Shown in pieces: positions 26,166 to 33,572 of a stretch of 33,572 nt of DNA. How positions within the stretch are numbered: the stretch's first letter is position 1; each line of letters begins with the position of its first letter. The translations under genes were made by a program, and so were the position numbers. Source of the DNA: Saccoglossus kowalevskii (taxonomy: Eukaryota; Hemichordata; Enteropneusta; Harrimaniidae); NCBI RefSeq assembly GCF_000003605.2, contig NW_003123424.1, positions 52,724 through 86,295 of the forward strand. The letters run 5' to 3'. A model generated the notes under the pieces. That model was not told the DNA's origin and made no database searches. It saw nothing but the letters and a program-made list of their open reading frames with translations.

Positions 26166-26740
26166 GTGAGTACCCGCTTCCTTTTCATTTAAAAATGACG
26201 AAGGTAATCTTGGTTGTATGCCTGCGATGCACATATCTGTTTCTCATTGATTTCTTCACAGTATTTGTATCTAAGTGCAGATAGTTGCATTGTGTAATCA
26301 TGGGTAAAATGGCTGACCATATTCTAAACAGCTAGTTTGTTATCGAATAACACGTAGACGTTTTTTATTGCTCCATGTTGTTTTAGGAATATACGAATGT
26401 GTTCGGGGAAATACATATGGTTTTCAATGAAATAAGTGAATGTTTAATTTAATAGCCAAATGCCTTGAATAGTTGGATGTTGTATAAGATAAGAAAATGA
26501 CAGTGATATAGGCGGTGTGAGTAACAATGTTTGTCTAAGGGATTACCTGTGTGTTTTTACTATTATGAATACGAGTTTTGATACACTGTTTTCAACACTT
26601 GACCTGTGAATTGCAAAGGACGTTCCTAAAGCAGTAGACTAGACGACCGCGACTCGTTGTTTTTTGTTTTTTTTTGTCATTTTCATCTTTATAGTTGTGG
26701 TGTGTGCATTAGCGTAATTGTTTGTTGCTATAAAATGTGC

Positions 26741-26957
26741 GAGTGTTGTTTAAGGAAAAAAAACACTGTGTTGAAGGAATGGGTGAATATTCTTGCTGAA
26801 TGATATAGTTAAAGAAATGGTGAATGTTGCTTTCAAAAAATAGAAACATTTGTTCAAAAAAATAAGAACGTTGTTTGAGGAATAGATTTGGTTAGGATGA
26901 ATGTTGTTTAAGGAATAGAAGAGTTTGCATTTTGGGGATGTAAGGAATAGACGAATT
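26741..26957 (+). repeat. Degenerate short-period tandem array in the intron
   Basis: Variants of GTTGTTTAAGGAATAG recur about every 20-35 bp across the segment (for example GTTGTTTGAGGAATAG near 26871 and GTTGTTTAAGGAATAG near 26903). The units are strongly diverged and spacing is irregular, which suggests an old minisatellite. Confidence 0.55.
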
Positions 26958-27297
26958 ATGCAATAGCCAGATATTGACATGATGTCGTGCATACCCAGTG
27001 AATTTTCCCGTCATGCACCAGTGATAAGACAAGATGATACTGTTGTGTTTCGTTTTTGTTAATTTTTATATTTCATATCCCATTTATTATACATTCACTT
27101 TCTTGTGTTATTTGACTGATATTGACTTATAGGAGACAATGTGGTTACCATGTGTGTATGTATGTGTTTGTCTCAGTGCTTTCAATGACACTTGGCACCG
27201 ACGATCTACGCTAATCGTGGACCTGGTTAGTGTTTAGTTGAAATCCGTGCATATAAAAGCCCTTACCTTGTTGAATTTTCAACTGTTATCTCTGAAC

Positions 27298-27560
27298 CTC
27301 AAGAACCACTCAACAAATATCATGAAAATTGATACATAGATGATCTATATCTATGGTTAGCCTCATCCGACCTTATTTGTATGTTAATTATCTATTTTGT
27401 TCATTAATTATGCAAATTTTAGCTGTTGTATCTCAAGAATCATTGTATTTCAATAAAAATTGTACATACGTGCTTTGAGTTGAATCAATTCATATTTACC
27501 TAATTATAGTTTTTGGCATAAATAGCTAATTTTCAGTTTTTAGCGTAAATAGCCAATTTT
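27298..27560. repeat. Degenerate ~134-bp tandem repeat in the intron
   Basis: CTCAAGAA starts at 27298 and again at 27432, a spacing of 134 bp. Each is followed by an AT-rich block with a TTTCAATAAAAATTG-like or ATCATGAAAATTG-like core. ATGCAAAT occurs at 27410-27417, and a repeated TTTTGGCATAAATAGC / TTTTAGCGTAAATAGC pair follows near 27510-27560. It resembles the repeat at 32730-33209 in period and in the ATGCAAAT block. Confidence 0.5.
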
Positions 27561-28581
27561 CAGTTTTGGCTGATATACACAATCAAATTATATTCCTTTT
27601 ATTATAATGTATCTAGAGTTTCCTGATATTAATATCACTAAAATACAGCTACATTGTGTATCAAAAATGGTATTATTTCTGTCACCGTATAACAGACCCC
27701 ACCCCCCAAAATAACATTTAAGAAGATAGTTCTCGTTTTGTATATCCCACTTGATTAGTTGTTGTTTGAAATCAGTGCATTTAAAATACCAAATTTGCTT
27801 GTTACAGCCTGAATATTTGTTGTCCTCATTTCTTGAATGTTAAACACGTGGAATCATCATAGTACCTCACAATAATGCCTGTTTACTGTAATGTTTTACC
27901 CATAATGCAATAGAGAGAGAACTGATTTCATTCGACATTATCAAACACTGCCGCAAAAATGAGTTAAACTATTATTTTACATCATAGTAAAACGATTCAT
28001 ACTACCATATACGAATTATACTCTAAATGCATTCCGAAAGCTTGAAATATCGTAATTTCAATCATTCTTGTTGGGCTTCTGAGATATAACATGTAATTAT
28101 ATTAATGATAGTTCTATTTTGTGGCATAGCATATAGTTTTTGCATGCATGTGCTATAAAACTATTTGTAATACAATGATTTATGTAATACCAATATAAAT
28201 GTTTGCATAATATCTCTATTTATATAGTGTTGCTTTTGTTTGTTTCCATAGTTATAAATTGCGATTAATTCATTTCATAAAAACAGCGCTTTATTTGGGT
28301 GGTTACATTTCATAAAGAACGCCATGTCGTTACATTACACTAAAGCATAATCCATTCGTCGTAAAAAACATCGGTTCTCCATCATATTCCATCATTGTCG
28401 CTTTCTAATTATATCCGTCTTTTGTGTACACAAGTTGTGTATTTTTTTTAGACCTGGACTAATTACATTCAGATATGTGCTTACCTATTACATCTTTGGT
28501 TATTACTATATTGGAAATGAAACTGGTATTGGTGTAAAAGCAGTGGTAATTAAATAAATGACAAGTGAAAAATTGCAAGTC

Positions 28582-28654
28582 GTCGATTGCGGGATTTGAA
28601 CCAACGACCTCTATTATACCGGACTGATATGCTAATATGCAACAACCAGTCGAC
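28582..28654 (-). pseudogene. Degenerate tRNA-like sequence (tRNA pseudogene or SINE head)
   Basis: On the minus strand this is exactly 73 nt long. Its first seven bases (GTCGACT) pair with its last seven (AATCGAC) at six of seven positions, as an acceptor stem would. GGTTCAAATCC near its 3' end matches the pol III B box and T-loop. The D and anticodon arms do not fold well and the T stem has a mismatch, so it is unlikely to be a working tRNA. A minus-strand frame across it reads VVGSNPA, the familiar translation of a tRNA-derived B box. A tRNA-derived SINE head or old pseudogene is likely. Confidence 0.45.
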
Positions 28655-29539
28655 TCCGGTGAATAATACACACATATTGTGCTCCAACCGATTAGTTGGT
28701 AAAATAATCACACAAAGCTGTAAATTAACTTTTTAAATACATTTTTGTGTGAAATCTATTTTATTTTTTAGCACACCATACACATGCTGTACATCAGTGC
28801 TCAAGCTATTCAATAATTTCTTTAAATCCACGCTTGTCTGTTTAATGTTGCTAACGGTTTGCCAGGATTTTGTGAATATGACAATGCTATGTATTAACCA
28901 ATCATATTTAGTAAATTTCAACCAATGCTATTTGCGTCATTGGTATATCAGCCTATGAAAATATGTTTCCCACTAGCGGTATGTTGTATATGCAAATTAG
29001 TAAACTGCTTCACTATATTAAAGGATCTTTAAAACATAACACCCGGGCCAATGTAGACACAGTTGGAGATTTTTGGCAAATTCGTAAATACCCATTGTAT
29101 ATTATTTTTTTTTTGTAAATTACCTCCATACCTATGTATTGAACAATGCAATTACTAACTGAATCTGTATATTTTATCGTTTTTGTCGTGATATAAGCCG
29201 ATAATCGCAGGACGCTATCATGCCGGCGTCTACAAATGCTGACAACAGCTGTAGCGTTTACAGCCATAAACACACAAGCTATACTATGATAATATTCAAA
29301 ACATGTTAGTGTCCTTAATTAAATACTTCATTATGGTTAATCTACCTATATATTGGTTTTAAATGAACATACATAAATTACCCGTGAACACTGGATTACA
29401 TTCATACTTAAATAAATCCTTCCATTCAATTTCTTTATCATTTGTGTGTAAATGAACTGTGGGTGAATGGTTGTCTGGTTCAACATCCTGCTTTGTAACA
29501 CTGTACAAGTATGTTTCCCTAATTCTATTTGCATGTCGT

Positions 29540-29949
29540 GACACATGTGGATGTGAGTAGCAAGGCGTCACGTGACACCTGTGGATGGGAGAAGCAAGGC
29601 ATCACGTGACACATGTGGATGTGAGTAGCAAGGCGTCACGTGACACATGTGGACGTGAGTGGCAAGGCGTCACGTGACACCTCTGGGTGTGAGTAGCAAG
29701 GCGCCACGTGACACATGCGGATGTGAGTTGCAAGGCGTCACATGACACATGTAGGTGTGTGGCAAGGCGTCACGTGACACCTGTTGATGTGAGTAGCAAG
29801 GCGTCACGTGACACATGTGGATGTGAGAAGCAAGGCGTCACGTGACACATGTGGGGGTGAGTTGTAAGGCGTCACGTGACACTTGTGGATGTGAGTAGCA
29901 AAGCGTCACGTGACACCTGTGGATGTGAGTAGCGAGGCGTCACGTGACA
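29540..29949. repeat. 34-bp minisatellite of 12 units carrying CACGTG E-boxes
   Basis: Units begin GACAC at 29540, 29574, 29608, 29642, 29676, 29710, 29744, 29776, 29810, 29844, 29878 and 29912, with a terminal partial at 29946. All are 34 bp except one of 32 bp. Eleven of the thirteen junctions contain CACGTG, mostly inside GTCACGTGAC; the 29540 and 29744 junctions deviate (GTCGTG and CACATG). About half the units also hold ACATGTG, a second E-box type. CACGTG is bound by bHLH and bHLH-ZIP factors (USF, MYC/MAX, MITF/TFE, CLOCK/ARNT classes). It lies about 590 bp before coding exon 2. A regulatory role is inference; a neutral minisatellite is possible. Confidence 0.95.
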
Positions 29950-30049
29950 TACGAGGCTCAGTTTAGTCAATGCAATTCATAATTTTTGTTCTATATCCGG
30001 TTACAAGTTATTGTTTTTCGCGGTCGAATTAAATAACTAGTCACCTTAA

Positions 30050-30148
30050 AAGGCGGTGGTCGTAACGGCGCGCCCTGTTCGATATGGGACTCATACATTG
30101 TTTATTTACATGAAATTCGAACACACGCTGTGCGACGGCCACTGTCCT
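30050..30148 (+). mobile_element. TTAA-flanked MITE, copy 1 (99 bp)
   Basis: TTAA lies on both sides (30046-30049 and 30149-30152). The left end AAGGCGGTGGTCG and the reverse complement of the right end, AGGACAGTGGCCG, form imperfect terminal inverted repeats of about 25 bp. The interior shares TGTTCGATATGGGACTCATA and TTTACATGAAATT with the reverse complement of 32058-32182, but lacks about 26 bp present there. TTAA duplication is characteristic of piggyBac-type elements; the assignment is inference. No coding capacity. Confidence 0.8.
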
Positions 30149-30538
30149 TTAATTATTGTGGCTGTTTGAACAGTTATATATTGAAGGAACACCCAAGATG
30201 ATAGATATATCACCTCCTAGTGCCATTGAATTCTAGAGAAATAACTCAACCGTTTGATTAATCCAATGGTGCTTTAGGGTCTGATGCCATTTGGCCGACG
30301 AGAGCCTACTCACGCATACATGTCAGGCTAGACATTTGCCACTCATTGTGCAAATATATTGGACACGCTGTTTAGAAAATACAAATATGTGTTATTAAAA
30401 ATTGCATGTATAATTTCGATTGATTGACTTCTCTGGCTACTCGGGTATTTTACAATTGTCGTCAGCAGTGTAAAAAATGAAAATAAATAAAGCTGCTGGA
30501 AAATAACACTAATTCTCCATTTTATTTCTGTTTTTCAG

Positions 30539-30991
30539 TTAGTGATTACCTTGATCTGGGTAATGTTGAGGCCCCCAGGACCAGTTGAAATGGTGCCAGT
30601 GAGGACACAGAAGAGAGTGGAACTAAGCTGTAATATAACAGAGGGTGAAATGATTTCATCTGTTTGTTATAATCTTCTTCTTCTCATTATGTGTTGTTTT
30701 TATGCTTTTAAAACTCGTAATGTTCCTGACAATTACAACGAGACCCGTCACATAGGGTGGACTGTCTACACAGTTTTGGTAATTTGGTTGGCGTTTATTC
30801 CCACATATTTTGCCATTAAGGATGCCATTTTAAAAGTGGTTATATTGTCCATGGCTATTATTATCAACGCTTGGGACAACCTACTGTTTATGTTCTTACC
30901 GAAAATTCTTACCGTAACACGGACGACTACAGCAGCTCCATCCAACGCGACAGCGCCACCAACGTCAGCCATGGTCTCGGGAAGCGGCTGA
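30539..30991 (+). CDS. Metabotropic-glutamate-receptor-like class C GPCR, coding exon 2 (residues 689-838)
   Basis: Continues the receptor in frame from Q688 across a consensus acceptor. It supplies the rest of TM4 (to about residue 698), ECL2 with C719 to pair with C630, TM5 (about 724-745), ICL3, TM6 (about 760-780), TM7 (about 785-808) and the tail. AFKTRNVP at the end of TM5 and WLAFIP in TM6 are class C signatures shared with mGluRs. The TM7 region is divergent (INAWDNLLFMFLPK) but still ends in the PK motif. The stop TGA is at 30989-30991. The tail is only about 28 residues, rich in Thr, Ala, Pro and Ser, with no Homer-type PPxxF and no obvious PDZ ligand. At 838 residues the protein is slightly shorter than vertebrate group II receptors (about 870-880). 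Glutamate as ligand and Gi/o coupling are plausible but not shown. Confidence 0.95.
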   Translation, partial: LVITLIWVMLRPPGPVEMVPVRTQKRVELSCNITEGEMISSVCYNLLLLIMCCFYAFKTRNVPDNYNETRHIGWTVYTVLVIWLAFIPTYFAIKDAILKVVILSMAIIINAWDNLLFMFLPKILTVTRTTTAAPSNATAPPTSAMVSGSG

Positions 30992-31107
30992 TGAGGATAT
31001 ATTACTGATCCAAGGAACGCTTTTACAATCATTTTTTGAAATATTAGAACTGATTAAAACCTTGAAATGTTGGTAAATGTTTTCCACGTATGTACATATT
31101 TTATGAT

Positions 31108-31113
31108 AATAAA
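31108..31113 (+). promoter_or_regulatory. Candidate poly(A) signal AATAAA
   Basis: The first consensus AATAAA after the receptor stop codon lies 117 bp downstream. It would give a short 3' UTR. Because the DNA is AT-rich, later AATAAA-like motifs could also be used. Confidence 0.45.
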
Positions 31114-32053
31114 ACAAGTAGACATCAATACCCATCAAAATTTACACGCATATCACCGCTCAATTATGATCTTTTATACACTTTGCATCATGATAGTACC
31201 GACTTCATTCAGTTTGTCACGAATCACTTTTTACTTTACAATTTTCTTATATTTAACTCAGAAAGCAACAAAAATCCTTACTTTCAACTGTTTCAATTGT
31301 ATTTGAATAGTGTTAATGTTATTAGTGCAGTGTGTATTTTACATAGAGTTCAGTGGAGTATACACCGGGTTTCACGAAGGCGTGAATTTGTTTTATATCA
31401 AATATTTATAAATGTTTTTTTGTTTTTGTTTTATTTCAAATGACGATTGAAAATAACTTGACCAATCACAAGCCTCGTGAATGGTTCTTTCCCGACGTAT
31501 TGAAATCCACTGCAGTCGGTTATTTTTTCTTTGACACTGACTCACTTTCGCATCGTGAGTTCTTGGCCAAACTTGTACTTGCATTCTGTATTTCAGTGAC
31601 TCTTTGTAATTTCCTGCGTTTTAAACAAATTTGGTGGATTTGGGCAAAAACTCGTGGGTGATGGGCATTACCAAATGAAAAATTTGAATGAAGCACGAGA
31701 ATATTTCAAACTTAATGTTTTATAAATATTTATAAATGTTCATAAAAAAATTCCATCCTTTATGTAATTATTTAAAAACTTATTTATTTAAATGTCATTT
31801 GCCATTGCTTATTTGGAGTTTCTTGATTGATGTGTGTCTATCTGATAATTTTATCTCTCAGTGTACGAGATTTGAAATACAATTCAATTTATTTTGTTTG
31901 TTTGTTTGTTACAGTTTGGTTTCGTGTCGCATTGTTGTATTTGTGTATCTATCCTGGTTGTGTCATGAATACTGAGTGATTGAGCACATGCACAGAACTA
32001 GAATTGTTCCAGTCGATGAAAGATTAATTTCATTTATATTTTACACATAGATA
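31114..32053. other. Downstream DNA, no gene recognised
   Basis: Contains short overlapping open frames on both strands (for example 31090-31443 and 31440-31661) that resemble no protein I know. A 17-bp AT-rich block is shared by 31400-31416 and 31724-31740, and a (TTTG)n run lies near 31893-31909. May be extended 3' UTR or intergenic. Confidence 0.45.
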
Positions 32054-32057
32054 TTAA

Positions 32058-32182
32058 AGGGCGGTAGTCGTCGCGCAGCACATGTTCTAATTTCATGTAA
32101 ACAAATTATGTGTTTTACACGCGTTGTGTACGTCGCTATGAGTCCCATATCGAACAGAACGCGGTGTGACGGCCACCGCCCT
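32058..32182 (-). mobile_element. TTAA-flanked MITE, copy 2 (125 bp, opposite orientation)
   Basis: TTAA lies on both sides (32054-32057 and 32183-32186). The ends are AGGGCGGTAGTCG and CGGCCACCGCCCT, inverted repeats of about 25 bp. Its reverse complement aligns along its length with 30050-30148, including the CGATATGGGACTCATA block (as TATGAGTCCCATATCG here at about 32137-32152). It is the more complete copy, with about 26 bp extra interior. Confidence 0.82.
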
Positions 32183-32186
32183 TTAA

Positions 32187-32729
32187 ACTCTGGTCACAGT
32201 GCTCAGTGTAGATTAAAGAGCTTTTGGTCCAATCAAAATGGTCACGCTCGACTGCCAATCGTAATTTTTGGCTCCGTTGAGGGCGCTGTATTCCGCAACA
32301 GTAATCAGAGAAAAGCATATTGCGGGCTGTGAGAACAAGGTTTGAAGGCATGAAATTAATAATAAAAATAACACTCTGGATAAATTGACTAGAAAATATT
32401 TAATGAAGACATTAATACATACATCTGTAATGTAATCCACAGTATTGATGTTTATAATAGTGAGAGAAAGTGAAGTAGATTGGACACATGTTGTTTGCAG
32501 CGGCGGCCCGATTTATTTCAGGGCATCTCTACCACAAGTTTATTTAAATCTGATGTTTTGAGATATCAGAAATTAGCTTTTAGAAATCCATATGCATGGT
32601 TTTCAAAAGTAAAGGGTGGTGGTTGTCATGCTGCGAGATTTGTGCTGACAAACATTGATTTTCCCACAATCCAAGTATGACGTTTGACCTGGTTTGTTTG
32701 ATCTAAGGTAATCATTATAATCATATTTC
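32187..32729. other. No gene recognised
   Basis: Only short, mutually overlapping open frames in several phases. Locally higher GC near 32225-32335 and 32498-32530, but no domain, RNA or repeat match that I can name. Confidence 0.45.
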
Positions 32730-33209
32730 AACTCAAGGCTAATCAGGTCCTTAGCATCTTCCTCAGTCAATTTTATGCGAAGTCTCATTGTAATGTAATA
32801 ATTGTTTTTTGAGATATAGGTAGAAACATTGGTTAATTATTATGCAAATGAGCTAGTTATATGCTTGGATTTCATTCAAAAACTAATCATATCTGTGCAT
32901 TGTTCTGGGACACCTATGTATTAAGTTTTATTATAATGTGATGATTAATCCTTTAAAAAGACGATGGAAAAGCCGAAAATTAAATTATGCAAATTAGGTA
33001 ATAATTATTAATAATTTATACTCAAAACTAACTAGGTTGTTACACTGTATAGAGCACCAAGATTTATTGTAATAAGACAATTACTATATGAGGTATCAAT
33101 GAAAAAGCTGAAAATTATTATGCAAATTAATTAAGTAATATTGCCGATTTGAATGTAAACTAATCAGGTCTGTGTAATGTCACATACAATCTATGTATCA
33201 GATTTATTC
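32730..33209. repeat. Degenerate tandem repeat, four units of about 132-145 bp
   Basis: A CTAATCAGGTC-like block occurs at 32739, 32883, 33028 and 33160 (spacings 144, 145 and 132). An ATTATGCAAAT block occurs between the first and later units, with ATGCAAAT at 32842, 32987 and 33120. GAAAAGCCGAAAAT / GAAAAAGCTGAAAAT precedes the last two. Related to the array at 27298-27560. Confidence 0.7.
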
Positions 33210-33572
33210 ATGAATACTCGACCACGCATGCGTCAGAATAACAAGGGTGTAAACATTCACTGTGCTAGGTTGTTTGATACTGAATGTAATAACGCTAAGT
33301 TAGATTTACAAAGAAAACTACGACAATTTCGTCGTACAAGAACACATGATTCTTTAACTGATTATCGTACTAGCAAAAAAGAATACAGTGATATGCTTAT
33401 AAAAAAGAAAAAGGTCTATCAAAATAATCAAATATCCGAGTTAGAAAAAGCCGCTCGTGACAATGATAGCAAAAAGTTGTGGGGATTCTTCCGAAATGCA
33501 GACCAGCCCACACCACCCTCAATTAGGCCAACTGAATGGTTTGATTATTTCAACTCTTTATTTAATCCAGTT
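33210..33572 (+). mobile_element. 5'-truncated non-LTR retrotransposon (LINE) fragment, runs off the window
   Basis: An open frame in one phase from 33210 to the window end (open from 33159) encodes a basic segment. It contains LFDTECNNAKLDLQRKLRQF, RTHDSLTDYRTSKKEYSDML, LEKAARDNDSKKLWGFFRN and TEWFDYFNSLFNPV. This order is typical of the linker between the endonuclease and reverse-transcriptase domains of animal non-LTR elements. The frame is stopped at 33156-33158, and the sequence up to 33209 belongs to the tandem repeat, so the endonuclease is absent and the element looks 5'-truncated. The reverse transcriptase, if present, lies beyond the window. Confidence 0.75.

Larger units (their letters stand above)
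26166..30538 (+). other. Intron of the receptor gene (4373 bp, phase 0)
   Basis: The donor GTGAGT (26166-26171) follows CAG, and the acceptor TTTCTGTTTTTCAG ends at 30538. Removing it joins Q688 to L689 within TM4, matching the mGluR pattern in which TM4 continues through LILxxQL-type sequence. The intron carries a degenerate ~30-bp array, a ~134-bp repeat, a tRNA-like relic, an E-box minisatellite and a MITE. The remaining stretches (26172-26740, 27560-28581, 28655-29539, 30153-30530) show nothing I can identify. Confidence 0.92.

Noticed and set aside
25859-26188. 109-codon antisense frame over TM1-TM4
   Set aside because: Shadow of the receptor exon with no recognisable content of its own.
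26166-26192. Receptor frame continuing eight residues past the donor to a stop, as a natural 696-residue protein
   Set aside because: A consensus CAG|GTGAGT donor and the in-frame TM4-TM7 exon at 30539 show this is intron sequence; a retained-intron form would lack half the membrane domain.
28459-28671. 70-codon minus-strand frame containing VVGSNPA
   Set aside because: This is the usual translation of a tRNA B box and is better explained by the tRNA-like relic.
29540-29949. CRISPR-like array
   Set aside because: The repeat is head-to-tail with no unique spacers and lies in a eukaryotic intron; it is a minisatellite.
31067-31661. Overlapping 79-, 117- and 73-codon frames after the receptor
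   Set aside because: They overlap in different phases, are rich in Phe/Ile/Leu as expected from AT-rich DNA, and match no family.

Overview
The window looks like a stretch of nuclear genome from an invertebrate animal. It is strongly AT-rich and gene-poor, with consensus GT-AG introns, non-autonomous DNA transposons, degenerate tandem repeats and a LINE fragment. The one gene that can be recognised is a metabotropic-glutamate-receptor-like class C GPCR. The species cannot be read from the sequence. A deuterostome or lophotrochozoan invertebrate would fit, but that is inference.

Region by region. Bases 1-815 hold a near-perfect 36-bp palindrome and a degenerate tandem repeat of about 100-130 bp. 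Bases 816-23827 contain no protein gene I can support. They hold one small exon-like segment with strong splice sites and a good start-codon context (9530-9637), a hAT-like MITE flanked by a 7-bp direct repeat (12922-13063), a long bulge-free foldback shaped like a microRNA precursor (20102-20164), a GC-richer repeat (20615-20926), a small CpG-dense patch (21040-21112) and several short hairpins and direct repeats.

The receptor gene runs from about 23828 (possible 5' UTR with upstream ORFs) to about 31130 (possible poly(A) signal). Its coding sequence is two exons, 24102-26165 and 30539-30991, joined in phase 0 across a 4373-bp intron inside TM4. The product is 838 residues: signal peptide, Venus-flytrap ligand-binding domain, nine-cysteine CRD, seven TM segments and a very short tail. 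Residues that hold the alpha-amino-acid part of glutamate are mostly kept, two contacts are changed and the TM7 region is divergent.

The intron contains a degenerate ~30-bp array, a ~134-bp repeat, a 73-nt tRNA-like relic and, about 590 bp before exon 2, a 12-unit 34-bp minisatellite. Nearly every unit junction of that minisatellite carries a CACGTG E-box, usually as TCACGTGA. Two copies of one TTAA-flanked MITE lie in opposite orientation on either side of the last coding exon. The right end has four ~132-145 bp repeat units, the fully visible ones carrying ATGCAAAT, which run directly into a 5'-truncated non-LTR retrotransposon that continues past the window edge.
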